In this document: positions 54,752 through 64,000 of the stretch, in pieces
How positions within the stretch are numbered: position 1 is the first letter of the stretch
Layout of the letters: each line of letters begins with the position of its first letter
Source of the DNA: an uncultured Calothrix sp.
Lineage (GTDB): Bacteria > Cyanobacteriota > Cyanobacteriia > Cyanobacteriales > Nostocaceae
NCBI GenBank assembly: GCA_937973965.1
Contig: CALJJQ010000004.1
Coordinates: 1 to 64,000, forward strand
Direction: 5' to 3'
DNA length: 64,000 bases
Notes under the pieces: model-generated
Told to the model about the DNA's origin: nothing
Seen by the model: the letters and a program-made list of their open reading frames with translations, nothing else
The model's database searches: none
Made by a program: the position numbers and the translations under genes

Positions 54752-57700
54752 ATGACCAATCAAACAGAACTACTGAAATTTGCTGGGACAATTAGTTTAG
54801 ATGGTGCAGAAATTGCTGATTTTGATCCCAAAACTAAACGTCTATTTGTCACCGGAGAAGTCGCTGGAAAACCTGTACTGCAAATAGTTGATATTTCCAA
54901 CCCCAATAATCCTGTCAAAATAGGTAACGTTGACCTTTCTAGCTTTGGTGGAGGAATCCAAAGTATTGCTGTTAGAAAAGGTACTGGTACAAACAACAGT
55001 CTGGTGGCTGTAGCAATTTCAGCCAATAATTTCACAGACCCTGGTAAAGTGGTATTTTTTGATGCCACAGTTGATATTAATAATCCCACATCCCTTGCTC
55101 AGGTGACAGTGGGTGCTTTACCGGATATGCTCACCTTTACCCCCGATGGAACAAAGGTATTGGTGGCTAATGAAGGGGAGCCAAGTGAAGATTATACATT
55201 TGACCCGGAAGGTTCCATCAGTATTATTGATGTTTCCGGTAATATCACAGCTTTAGACCAAACTAAAGTTAGAACTGCTGATTTCCAAGCTTTCAATGGA
55301 CAGGAAGCACGACTAAGACAGCAAGGAGTGAAAATCTTTGGTAGATTAGCAGATGGTACTCCATCTACAGCAGCTCAAGATTTTGAACCTGAATATATAG
55401 CTGTATCTCCCGATGGGAAAAAAGCCTTTGTGACTCTGCAAGAAAACAATGCTTTTGCAGTTCTAGATATAGACAAGGGTGTTATTACCGATATTTTACC
55501 CCTTGGCTTCAAAGACCATAGCTTACCAGGGAATGGTCTAGATGCAAGCGATCGCGACAGTAATACTAATGGTGGTATCAATATCCGCAATTGGCCGATT
55601 TTCGGGATGTACCAACCCGATGCAGTTTCATCCTTCCAGGTAAGAGGAAAAACCTACTATGTGACAGCGAATGAAGGAGATTCTCGTCTACGTCCTTCTC
55701 GGGATAATGTTTTACCTGCTCCCAACAACAATGAAGGTAGTATTTTCAACGAAGAGGTGAGAATCGGGAATAATCGCGTTGTCCTTGACCCGATTGCTTT
55801 TCCCAATGCCACAGAATTAAAAAACAATGCTAACCTGGGTCGTTTACTGATTACCAATACCCTGGGTGATACCGACGGGGATGGAGACTATGATAAATTA
55901 TATGCCTTTGGCGCTCGTTCCTTTTCCGTTTGGGATGACCAGGGTAATCTAGTCTTTGACAGTGGTGATCAACTTGAGCAAATCACAGCTCAACTTGTCC
56001 CCACCATCTTCAATAGCAATGGAACCACAGCTACCTTCGATACCCGCTCCGATAACAAAGGACCAGAACCAGAAGCAGTCACCGTTGGTTATGTCAGCGG
56101 TAAACCCTACGCTTTCATTGGTCTAGAACGAACCGGTGGGGTAATGGTCTACGACCTGAGTAAACCGGAAGCACCCCAATTTGTTCAGTATATTCGCACT
56201 GAAGGTGATGTTAGTCCAGAAGGTTTAAAATTCATTTCAGCTGCTGACAGTCCTAATGGTAAACCCTTGTTAGCTGTTGCGAATGAGATTAGTAACACTG
56301 CGACATTCTACGAAGTTGAAGCACCCAATTTTACCCTGCAACTATTACATGCTGCTGACCAGGAAGCAGGTATTCCTGCATTAGATGACGTACCCCGCTT
56401 CAGCGCTGTCCTAAACGCTTTAAAAAACCAGGATCGGGATGGGAACGGTCAGATAGATTTCCCCAATACCTTGATTTTATCCTCCGGTGATGCCTATATT
56501 CCTGGATTATTCCTCAATGCAGCTGCGGATCCATCCCTTGCTCCCCTACTTGGGAAACAAGGACGGGGAAAAGCAGATATCATCATTCAAAATGAACTGG
56601 GTTTCCAAGCGATCGCCTTTGGTAATCATGAATTTGACCTAGGTACTGGGTTAGTTAAAGACTTGCTTGCTCCCAATGGTGATTATCCCGGTGCGAAGTT
56701 CCCCTACCTCAGCGCTAACTTAAATTTTGCTCCCGATACAAACCTTGCACCCCTAGTTACTGCTGATGGTCAAGAAGCTAGCGATATCCCTGGGAAAATT
56801 GCCAAAAGTACCGTAATTACCGTAAATGGGGAGAAAATTGGTGTCGTTGGTGCTACCACACCCATCCTGCGAAGAATATCTTCCCCTGGTAACGTGGAAG
56901 TCCTTCCCCCCGACCCGAACGATATCGATGCTTTAGCGGCGGAAATTCAAAAATCCGTAGATGCCCTGACAGTTACTGGTATAAATAAAGTTATCCTCCT
57001 GGCTCACATGCAGCAAATCGGCATTGAGAAACAGCTAGCAGGAAAACTTAAGGGTGTAGATATTATTGTTGCAGGTGGTTCCAATACTCGCTTGGTAGAC
57101 GAAACAGACCGGTTGCGAGATGGAGATACCGCTCAAGGTGTGTATCCAATCCTGCTAAAATCTGCCATGGGGGAAGATGTCGCTCTTGTCAATACTGATG
57201 GTAACTATAAATACGTTGGCCGTTTGGTTGTCGATTTTGATCACCAGGGTCGGATTATTCCTGATAGTATCGACAAAAACGTCAGTGGAGCCTATGCAAC
57301 CGATGATGCGGGGGTTACAGCTCTAAATGCGCAAAATTTGGTAGACCCGGAAATCAAAGCTATTACCGATGCTTTGCGGGAAGTAATTAGAAAGCAAGAT
57401 AGCAATGTTTTAGGTATTACCAATGTTTTCCTGAATGGAGACCGTGCTAGTGTCCGGACGGAGGAAACAAACCTGGGTAACTTAACTGCGGACGCAAACC
57501 TGGATTATGTCCGTCGTCTTGACCCGACTGTAGTTGTGTCCTTGAAAAATGGCGGTGGTATCCGCGATAATATTGGTCGGCTTTTCACTCCTGCTGGTGG
57601 AACTGAACCAGAAAGACTTCCTCCCGAAGGAAACGAGTTGTCCGGGAAACCGGATGGTGGTATTTCCCAACCAGATGCGGAAAATGCGTTGCGGTTCAAC

Positions 57701-59272
57701 AATGATTTGACCTTAATTACGGTGACAGCAGCACAATTAAAACAGGTTCTTGAACACGGTGTTGCTGGTGTCGGACCTGGTGCTACTCCCGGTAGTTTTC
57801 CCCAAATTGGTGGTATTTCCTTCAGCTTTGATGCAACTAGACCCGTAGGACAACGGATTCAAAATGCAGCGATTCTGAATCAAGATGGTAGGGTTAAGGA
57901 AGCTGTGGTTAGGGATGGTCAAGTTCAAGGGGATGCAAATCGGGGGATTCGGATTGTTACCCTGAGTTTCCTTGCTAATGGTGGTGATGGTTATCCGTTT
58001 GCGGATTTTGTCAAAGATAATCCAACCTTTGCAAATCGGGTTGATTTAATTGGGGAAACCGACAAAGACCTGAACGGAAATGGTAGGATTGATGGACCCG
58101 TTGACCCCAGTAAGTTTGACCCAGGTAAAGCTAGTTTTGCGCGTTCCGGAACGGAGCAGGATGCTTTTGCGGAGTATTTGTTGGCTAATTTTAATACTCC
58201 AGAGAGGGCTTTTAATATTGCTGATGTTCCCGCTGCACAGGATACCCGGATTCAGAATTTAGCTTTCCGTTCCGATAGTGTTTTTGACGGTTTTAGCAGT
58301 GGTGTGAGTGGGATTGAACCAACTAATATTCCAGGTGTCATTGGAATTAAAACTGCGGCAACAAAGTTACAGTTTACGGTGAATACAGTTAATCGCAATT
58401 CGAGTGTGAATGAGTTAGTTGCATTTGAATTTGATGGAAATAGCAACCCTGATTTGAAACAGCTATTGGAAAGTGGTAAAGCTCAGGTTATTTCCTCTAT
58501 TATCAGTGACAAACCTAGTGGTTTTGAAGCAAAAGATGCTCCCCGAACTTTGGAATTTAGTCCTGGTAGTCAAATTGGTTTTGCTTTAATTAAAGATGGT
58601 ACTGCTGATGATGTGAAAGCTGGAAGAAACAAACAAATTATTTTCTCTACCAGTAATAATTTTACTTCCAATATCAGTGAAAATGGTTTGGATATCAATG
58701 TGGAAGGCTTTAATATTAAGGTAGCTACAACCACTACACCCCCTGCATTGGGAACCGGTTTACAAACTGGTAATCAAGGAGAAGTAATCGACTTAAGCGG
58801 TATTTCTGGTCAGGTAAATGCAGCTTTTTCTATGTACAGAGAAGCTGCATTTAACAACCAAGTTTATTTCTACAGAATTGAGAATGCCGATGGTTTAGTT
58901 GGTGGCGTCAATCCCAACAGTAACCGTTCTTATCTGGATGCAGCTTTGGGTAATTTGGTGCGAGATACAAATGGTCAAATTATCAAACTAGAAACTGCTA
59001 ATCAGAGAACATCAACGGTTACAGCTAAGGTAGATGCAGGGTCAATTATTGCTCCCTTTATCGTGGTCAACGGTACTTTAGAGCAATTAACTGATAGTAA
59101 TCCCAATAATGATCCGAAGGTTTACTTCCCATTCATTGGTGCAAATCCCAATCAAGTCGATCACTTACGGTTGTTGGGTGATAATACCTTTGGTTTTGAA
59201 GATTTACCCAATGGTGGAGACAGAGATTACAACGATATTATTGTCAAAGTTAATCTGACACCTGTAGTGTAG
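54752..59272 (+). CDS. Giant secreted phosphatase: beta-propeller-like domain, 5'-nucleotidase, DUF4114 tail
   Basis: The 1506 residues have no signal peptide. Residues 1-530 are a beta-propeller-like choice-of-anchor-I region (DMLTFTPDGTKVLVANEGEP). Residues ~530-830 are a metallophosphoesterase: HAADQEAG (~535), SSGDAYIPG (~577), GNHEFD (~624), LLAHM (~752). The GHxH motif is GGSN here. The C-terminal 5'-nucleotidase domain follows (~870-1130; NGGGIRDN, FNNDLTLITVTA). Residues ~1440-1506 are a DUF4114 domain (NTFGFEDLPNGGDRDYNDII). The architecture recalls the large atypical alkaline phosphatase PhoA of Synechococcus. It probably releases phosphate from nucleotides outside the cell after type I export by the divergent exporter set. 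A terminator follows, then the next giant gene. Confidence 0.85.
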   Translation: MTNQTELLKFAGTISLDGAEIADFDPKTKRLFVTGEVAGKPVLQIVDISNPNNPVKIGNVDLSSFGGGIQSIAVRKGTGTNNSLVAVAISANNFTDPGKVVFFDATVDINNPTSLAQVTVGALPDMLTFTPDGTKVLVANEGEPSEDYTFDPEGSISIIDVSGNITALDQTKVRTADFQAFNGQEARLRQQGVKIFGRLADGTPSTAAQDFEPEYIAVSPDGKKAFVTLQENNAFAVLDIDKGVITDILPLGFKDHSLPGNGLDASDRDSNTNGGINIRNWPIFGMYQPDAVSSFQVRGKTYYVTANEGDSRLRPSRDNVLPAPNNNEGSIFNEEVRIGNNRVVLDPIAFPNATELKNNANLGRLLITNTLGDTDGDGDYDKLYAFGARSFSVWDDQGNLVFDSGDQLEQITAQLVPTIFNSNGTTATFDTRSDNKGPEPEAVTVGYVSGKPYAFIGLERTGGVMVYDLSKPEAPQFVQYIRTEGDVSPEGLKFISAADSPNGKPLLAVANEISNTATFYEVEAPNFTLQLLHAADQEAGIPALDDVPRFSAVLNALKNQDRDGNGQIDFPNTLILSSGDAYIPGLFLNAAADPSLAPLLGKQGRGKADIIIQNELGFQAIAFGNHEFDLGTGLVKDLLAPNGDYPGAKFPYLSANLNFAPDTNLAPLVTADGQEASDIPGKIAKSTVITVNGEKIGVVGATTPILRRISSPGNVEVLPPDPNDIDALAAEIQKSVDALTVTGINKVILLAHMQQIGIEKQLAGKLKGVDIIVAGGSNTRLVDETDRLRDGDTAQGVYPILLKSAMGEDVALVNTDGNYKYVGRLVVDFDHQGRIIPDSIDKNVSGAYATDDAGVTALNAQNLVDPEIKAITDALREVIRKQDSNVLGITNVFLNGDRASVRTEETNLGNLTADANLDYVRRLDPTVVVSLKNGGGIRDNIGRLFTPAGGTEPERLPPEGNELSGKPDGGISQPDAENALRFNNDLTLITVTAAQLKQVLEHGVAGVGPGATPGSFPQIGGISFSFDATRPVGQRIQNAAILNQDGRVKEAVVRDGQVQGDANRGIRIVTLSFLANGGDGYPFADFVKDNPTFANRVDLIGETDKDLNGNGRIDGPVDPSKFDPGKASFARSGTEQDAFAEYLLANFNTPERAFNIADVPAAQDTRIQNLAFRSDSVFDGFSSGVSGIEPTNIPGVIGIKTAATKLQFTVNTVNRNSSVNELVAFEFDGNSNPDLKQLLESGKAQVISSIISDKPSGFEAKDAPRTLEFSPGSQIGFALIKDGTADDVKAGRNKQIIFSTSNNFTSNISENGLDINVEGFNIKVATTTTPPALGTGLQTGNQGEVIDLSGISGQVNAAFSMYREAAFNNQVYFYRIENADGLVGGVNPNSNRSYLDAALGNLVRDTNGQIIKLETANQRTSTVTAKVDAGSIIAPFIVVNGTLEQLTDSNPNNDPKVYFPFIGANPNQVDHLRLLGDNTFGFEDLPNGGDRDYNDIIVKVNLTPVV

Positions 59273-59293
59273 TTAGGTTGAATTTTTGTTTAT

Positions 59294-59311
59294 AGGGGTT
59301 TTTATACCCCT
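59294..59311 (+). terminator. Possible terminator after the first giant phosphatase
   Basis: AGGGGT and ACCCCT pair around TTTTAT, followed by GCTTTTGTT. It lies 22 bp after the stop. The stem is short, so efficiency is uncertain. Confidence 0.45.
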
Positions 59312-59407
59312 GCTTTTGTTGGTTTTATTGATAATGTATTTGCCGCATTTGTGAGTCTATATCATTGTTGAATCATGAATTGGAAATTTTATTTAGCATT
59401 GCTGTTA

Positions 59408-59438
59408 TGTAGAGACGTAGCAATGCTAAGTCTCTACA
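59408..59438. repeat. TGTAGAGAC hairpin between the two giant genes
   Basis: TGTAGAGAC and GTCTCTACA form a 9-bp stem, continued by TAGCA/TGCTA. It is another member of the dispersed GAGAC palindrome class. Confidence 0.55.
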
Positions 59439-59546
59439 AAATACGACGATTTGATAATTCATGTCCAAATTCAGCAACGCCATTTTCTGGATTCTAGGTT
59501 TTTAAAAACTACAATTTTTCATCAATCAATTAGGAGAATTATTTCT

Positions 59547-62500
59547 ATGCCATTATCAGCAGGGGATATTGCATTTGTTGGTTTTAATGCGGATGGAAAT
59601 GACAATATTGCTTTTGTTGCACTAGTAGATATTAATCCTGGTGAAGTCATCTTCTTCGAAGACAATGAATGGAATGGAACTAGTTTTAATGATACGAATG
59701 AAGGTGCATTTAGCTGGACTGCAACTAATTTAGTCACTGCGGGAACAATTATTAAAATTGATAATATTAATTCCGGTACAATCACCGCTAATATTGGAAC
59801 TGCTAGTACTCCTATTCCCGGTCGTGGTACAAATCGGGGGATTGCTACATCTAATGAAGTCATCTATGCTTATCAAGGGGATGCTAGTTCACCAAGATTT
59901 ATAAGCGCGATCGCAAATAGTGGATTTACTGCAACAACTGGTGTTTTGACGAATACGGGATTGACGGTTGGGGTAAATGCGATTGATTTAGCGGTGGTGG
60001 ATGATGGTGCTGATATTGCTGCTTACAATGGTCCGCGAACTGGACAAGCTAGTTTTGCTGATTATCGTGCTTTAATTAATAATCCCAGCAACTGGATTAC
60101 CCAGGATGGTGCTGGAGACCAAAGTAATGATGGTATTCTTCCTGATGTTCCTTTTAGCAATGAAGGGTTTGTGGTCACTGTAAGTAGTAATCCCAGTGTG
60201 AATCTTGCTGTTAGCTCTAATTCTGCAACAGAAGCAGATCAAACCGTAATTACAATCACTGCGATCGCATCCACTACAGTTTCTTCTGAGCAAACTGTTG
60301 ATTTAATGGTGACGGGAACTGGTATTACTGCTGGTGATTATACCCTCAGCAATACTCGGATTACGATTCCTAGTGGTCAAACTACGGGTACTGCGACTTT
60401 GACCATAGTTGATGATTCGGAGGTAGAAGGGACGGAAACTGCTACCATCTCCATTACCAATCCCTCTGCTGGTCTGACCCTGGGAACTACCACTTCCCAA
60501 AATATCACCATTATCGATAATGATGTTGCAACCACCCCTATTTATCAAATCCAGGGTGCTGGTCATACTTCCCCCTTGGTGAATCAATTGGTGACTACCA
60601 CCGGGATTGTGACAGCAGTGGATAGTAACGGTTTTTATCTCCAAGACCCGACGGGAGATGGAAATACTGCGACTTCCGATGGAATTTTTGTATTTACCAG
60701 TTCTGCTCCCACCGTCAGAGTTGGTGATGATGTCCAAGTTCGTGGTCGGGTGAGTGAATTTTTCCCTGGTGGTGTTGCTACTGGTAATTTATCTACGACC
60801 CAAATTGGGGGAAGTCCCACTATTACTGTCAGATCCAGTGGAAATCCCCTTCCTGCTGCGACAATTATTGGTAATGGTGGAAGAATTCCTCCCACTGCAA
60901 ATATTGATGATGATGCTTTTACCAGTTTTGACTCGGATACGGATGGGATTGATTTCTTTGAGTCCTTGGAAGGGATGTTGGTGACAGCAAAGGATGCGAT
61001 CGCTGTTGCTGGTACGAACCGATTTGGAGAAATCTTTACGGTTGTAGATAATGGTACGGGTGCGACGGGGATTAGTCAACGGGGGACGTTGAATATCAGT
61101 CCGGATGACTTTAATCCAGAAAGGGTACAAATCCAACAGGATACGGGAATTTTACCCGGATTTACCTTTCCCCAAGTCAATGTGGGTGCTAGATTAGGAG
61201 ATGTCACCGGGGTAGTTGGTTATGCTTTTGGTAACTTTGAGATTTATCCCACCCAAGCTTTTAATGTCACCCCTGCAACGATTCAAGCGAAAACTACCAC
61301 TTTAACCGGAAGTGCTGATCAACTCACCGTTGCTAGCTATAACGTTTTGAATCTTGACCCCAATGATAACGATGGGGATACGGATATTGCAGACGGAAGA
61401 TTTGATGCGATCGCAATTCAAATTGTGAATAATTTAAAAACTCCTGATATCATTGCCTTGCAGGAAGTTCAAGATAATAGCGGTTCTGCAAATGATGGGG
61501 TGACAGCAGCAGACCAAACCCTACAAAGATTAGTAGATGCGATCGCAACTGCTGGTGGTCTTCGCTATCAATTTATTGACAATCCTTTTATTGGTAATAA
61601 TACCAATGGTGGTCAACCGGGTGGAAATATCCGTACTGCTTTTCTTTATAATCCAGCACGTGTTAGTTTTGTCCCTGGTTCCCTGACTGCTATTACCAAC
61701 CCCACTGCTCAACAAACTGATAATACTAATCCCTTCTTTGACAGTCGTTTACCTTTGGCTGGTAAATTTGTGTTTAACGGGGAAGAAGTCACAATCATCA
61801 ATAATCACTTCTCTTCCAAAGGTGGTAGCGCTCCAATTTTAGGTGTACAACAACCCTTTGAAGCACGTCAGGAAGACCCCACCGTCAATGGTGGTGTAAA
61901 CAAACGTCAAACACAAGCACAGGTTGTCAAAGACTACGTGGATGGGATTTTAACGACAGATGTAGGAGCAAAAATTGTCGTCCTGGGTGACTTGAATGAG
62001 TTTGAATTTGTCTCCCCAGTTAAAACCGTTCTCGGTTCCAGTTTGAAAAATCTTACGGAAACCCTTCCAGAAAACGAACGCTACACCTTCAACTTCCAAG
62101 GTAACTCCCAATCCCTCGACCATATCCTCGTCAGTGACAGTTTAGCGGAAAACGCAAAGTTTGATATTGTCCATGTCAACTCAGAATTTGTCGAAACCAA
62201 TCAAAGAGCAAGTGACCATGACCCCATTATCGCTCAACTGGATTTCTCCCCCCAACCCAAATTAACTAACTACACCTTCACCAACCCTCCTAAACTGGGA
62301 ACCACCTCCACCGGAGAAGATATTTTCCTCGGTGGTTTCTCCGGTTTGTACTTCCAAGGAATCGCAGCAAACGGGAATCTCAAATTCGTCACCCATACCG
62401 ACCGAGGACCCAACAGAGAAGCATCCCAAGGAAGAAGACCATTTTTGTTACCCAACTTCCAACCGGAAGTAATTAGTCTTGAACTCAATCGTTCCACAGG

Positions 62501-64000
62501 AGAAATTACCATCACCAACCGAGTCGGTTTATTCCGTCCTGATGGAACTACCCCCCTCACCGGTTTACCCAACCTGCAAACCGTCAGTCAAAATACCGCT
62601 TACACTGATGAAATTGGTGTAGACCCCAACGGTAATATCCTCAACAACGACCCCCTCGGTGCAGATTTAGAAGGAATCGCGGTTGCAGAAAATGGCGATT
62701 TCTGGATGGTGGATGAATACCGTCCAGCAATCTACCACTTCAACAGCGCTGGTAAATTAATTGACCGATTCATCCCCCTCGGTACTCCCACCGATGCCAG
62801 CCAAAACGGCGGTACAAACTTCGGCACACCCGTCCTCCCGGCAGTTTACGCCCAACGTCGCGCCAATCGCGGTTTTGAAGCCGTCGCCCTAGAAGGTAAT
62901 AAACTTTACGCCTTTATCCAAAGTGCCATTGATAACCCGGATAACACGGCCGATACCGTCTCCCGCAATTCCCGCAATTTGCGCATTCTCGAATTTGATA
63001 TCACCACAAAACAGGTGACAGGGGAATATTTATACTTGTTGGATGACATTTCCGGTACAGGTAACGCCAAAACTGATAAAATCGGTGATGCGGTATCCTT
63101 GGGCAATGGTAAATTTGCCGTCGTTGAACGGGATGATTTATCCACCACCGCCTCCAATAAACTAATTTACCTCATCGACCTGGCTCAAGCTACCAATATC
63201 AACAACCCAGCTAACTTTACCCTCCCTGCGGGTAAAACCATTGAACAACTTACAGAAGCAGAACTCACCGCAGCCAATATTCAACCAGTCAGCAAAAACC
63301 TAATTGCCAACGCAGCCAAATTCGGTTACACCGGTGTGGAAAAACTGGAAGGATTAGCCCTGGTAGCACCCAATACCCTAGCCCTGATCAACGATAACGA
63401 TTTCAGTACTAATGTACCCAGTAAACTAGGACTCCTAGAACTACCCAACGACCTACCAGTAACCAAATCCATACCCCCCTTCCCCAATGCGATCGCCAGT
63501 GGTGATACCACCCAAACATCCACCGTCCTCTGGACAAGAACCAGTAATATTGGTAACGTCACCTTTGAATATGCTACCGACTCCAACTTTAGCAATATCG
63601 TCGGTCGGGTGACAGCAAATGCCACCAATCCCCTACAACCAGTCAAAGTAGATGTCACCGGCTTAACCCCCAATACTCAGTATTATTACCGGGCCATTGA
63701 CGCGATGGGGAATACAGCCACAGGACAATTCAAGACATCTGCCCCCCTGGGAACCAAAGCCGGTTTCCGATTCGGTGTATCCGGGGATTGGCGAGGGGAA
63801 CTAGGTCCCTATCCGGCGATCGCCAATGCCGATGAACGCAGTTTGGAATTATTTGTCCTACATGGTGACACAATTTACAGTGATTATCCCTCACCAGGAC
63901 TCAGAAATCCCGACGGAACTGAAAAAGCCCAAGCCACAACCCTAGATGACTTTCGCCTCAAACACGCAGAAGTATATGGTCTCAGATTTGCCCAAAATAC
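59547..64000 (+). CDS. Giant multi-enzyme protein: Calx-beta, DNase-type nuclease, phytase and PhoD domains (runs off window)
   Basis: The frame is open from ATG 59547 (AGGAGA 9 bp upstream) to the window end, about 1,484 residues. Residues 1-215 are a lamin-tail-like beta domain. About 215-330 is Calx-beta (DDSEVEGTETATISITNP). About 332-590 is OB-fold-like (TTTGIVTAVDSNGFYLQDP). About 590-900 is an EEP nuclease of the ExeM type: VASYNVLNL, IALQEVQD, VLGDLNEFE and the SDHDPI end. About 905-1300 is esterase-like phytase (DLEGIAVAENGDFWMVDEY, GFEAVALEGNKLY). From ~1310 a PhoD phosphatase starts (ASGDTTQTSTVLWTR, GVSGDWRG, LHGDTIYSDYP). No signal peptide is seen, so type I export is likely. The C-terminus, where a secretion signal should lie, is outside the window. 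Confidence 0.88.
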   Translation, partial: MPLSAGDIAFVGFNADGNDNIAFVALVDINPGEVIFFEDNEWNGTSFNDTNEGAFSWTATNLVTAGTIIKIDNINSGTITANIGTASTPIPGRGTNRGIATSNEVIYAYQGDASSPRFISAIANSGFTATTGVLTNTGLTVGVNAIDLAVVDDGADIAAYNGPRTGQASFADYRALINNPSNWITQDGAGDQSNDGILPDVPFSNEGFVVTVSSNPSVNLAVSSNSATEADQTVITITAIASTTVSSEQTVDLMVTGTGITAGDYTLSNTRITIPSGQTTGTATLTIVDDSEVEGTETATISITNPSAGLTLGTTTSQNITIIDNDVATTPIYQIQGAGHTSPLVNQLVTTTGIVTAVDSNGFYLQDPTGDGNTATSDGIFVFTSSAPTVRVGDDVQVRGRVSEFFPGGVATGNLSTTQIGGSPTITVRSSGNPLPAATIIGNGGRIPPTANIDDDAFTSFDSDTDGIDFFESLEGMLVTAKDAIAVAGTNRFGEIFTVVDNGTGATGISQRGTLNISPDDFNPERVQIQQDTGILPGFTFPQVNVGARLGDVTGVVGYAFGNFEIYPTQAFNVTPATIQAKTTTLTGSADQLTVASYNVLNLDPNDNDGDTDIADGRFDAIAIQIVNNLKTPDIIALQEVQDNSGSANDGVTAADQTLQRLVDAIATAGGLRYQFIDNPFIGNNTNGGQPGGNIRTAFLYNPARVSFVPGSLTAITNPTAQQTDNTNPFFDSRLPLAGKFVFNGEEVTIINNHFSSKGGSAPILGVQQPFEARQEDPTVNGGVNKRQTQAQVVKDYVDGILTTDVGAKIVVLGDLNEFEFVSPVKTVLGSSLKNLTETLPENERYTFNFQGNSQSLDHILVSDSLAENAKFDIVHVNSEFVETNQRASDHDPIIAQLDFSPQPKLTNYTFTNPPKLGTTSTGEDIFLGGFSGLYFQGIAANGNLKFVTHTDRGPNREASQGRRPFLLPNFQPEVISLELNRSTGEITITNRVGLFRPDGTTPLTGLPNLQTVSQNTAYTDEIGVDPNGNILNNDPLGADLEGIAVAENGDFWMVDEYRPAIYHFNSAGKLIDRFIPLGTPTDASQNGGTNFGTPVLPAVYAQRRANRGFEAVALEGNKLYAFIQSAIDNPDNTADTVSRNSRNLRILEFDITTKQVTGEYLYLLDDISGTGNAKTDKIGDAVSLGNGKFAVVERDDLSTTASNKLIYLIDLAQATNINNPANFTLPAGKTIEQLTEAELTAANIQPVSKNLIANAAKFGYTGVEKLEGLALVAPNTLALINDNDFSTNVPSKLGLLELPNDLPVTKSIPPFPNAIASGDTTQTSTVLWTRTSNIGNVTFEYATDSNFSNIVGRVTANATNPLQPVKVDVTGLTPNTQYYYRAIDAMGNTATGQFKTSAPLGTKAGFRFGVSGDWRGELGPYPAIANADERSLELFVLHGDTIYSDYPSPGLRNPDGTEKAQATTLDDFRLKHAEVYGLRFAQN

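Overview
The window looks like a chromosomal segment of a filamentous, probably heterocyst-forming cyanobacterium. The octamer GCGATCGC is frequent in both coding and intergenic DNA. Genes typical of the group are present: a HetP-family protein, a Tab2/Atab2 photosystem translation factor, a BicA-like bicarbonate transporter, a cyanobacterial-type SLH/OprB iron porin and a cobalamin-dependent MetH. Spacers are long, AT-rich and full of short dispersed repeats and MITE-like elements.

Layout. 0.5-5.3 kb: small hypothetical genes, including a stand-alone IS1595-type zinc-ribbon/HTH protein followed by two tiny membrane proteins, an L,D-transpeptidase with an SH3 protein, and two related secreted beta-rich proteins. 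5.7-14.4 kb: a 1042-residue calcium-binding RTX protein, a HetP-like gene, and a type I secretion pair (HlyD adaptor plus an ABC transporter with cyclic-nucleotide-binding and C39 domains). 15.4-20.8 kb: tab2, speD and nifJ. 21.4-27 kb: a methyltransferase pseudogene broken by a 125-bp MITE, an XRE/periplasmic-binding-like regulator, a frameshifted ACR3-like transporter, a PrxQ/BCP peroxiredoxin and an HGSNAT-like membrane protein. 27.5-35.5 kb: an iron-uptake locus (porin, two FutA-type binding proteins, FutB permease, FutC ATPase) with a Fur-box-like dyad. 36-46.6 kb: tRNA-Gly(CCC), bicA-like gene, pdxA, a lipase, a TPR protein, a TetR regulator and metH. 47-64 kb: a second type I secretion pair with a parvulin-type isomerase, facing two giant secreted enzymes.

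The most interesting region is 47-64 kb. A complete exporter set (isomerase, ABC transporter, HlyD) is transcribed away from two very large proteins without signal peptides. One joins a beta-propeller-like domain, a 5'-nucleotidase/phosphoesterase and a DUF4114 tail (1506 residues). The other runs off the window and joins a Calx-beta region, a DNase-type EEP nuclease, an esterase-like phytase domain and a PhoD-type phosphatase. I infer an extracellular phosphorus-scavenging system in which one polypeptide could attack DNA, phytate and phosphate esters. The two ABC transporters differ clearly: the one at 11-14 kb keeps the C39 Cys/His/Asp triad, while the one at 49-52 kb has lost all three residues.

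At least four dispersed repeat families recur in the spacers. One inserted at a TA inside the methyltransferase gene, and removing it with one TA restores the reading frame. All functional calls come from reading translated motifs; no database search was run.
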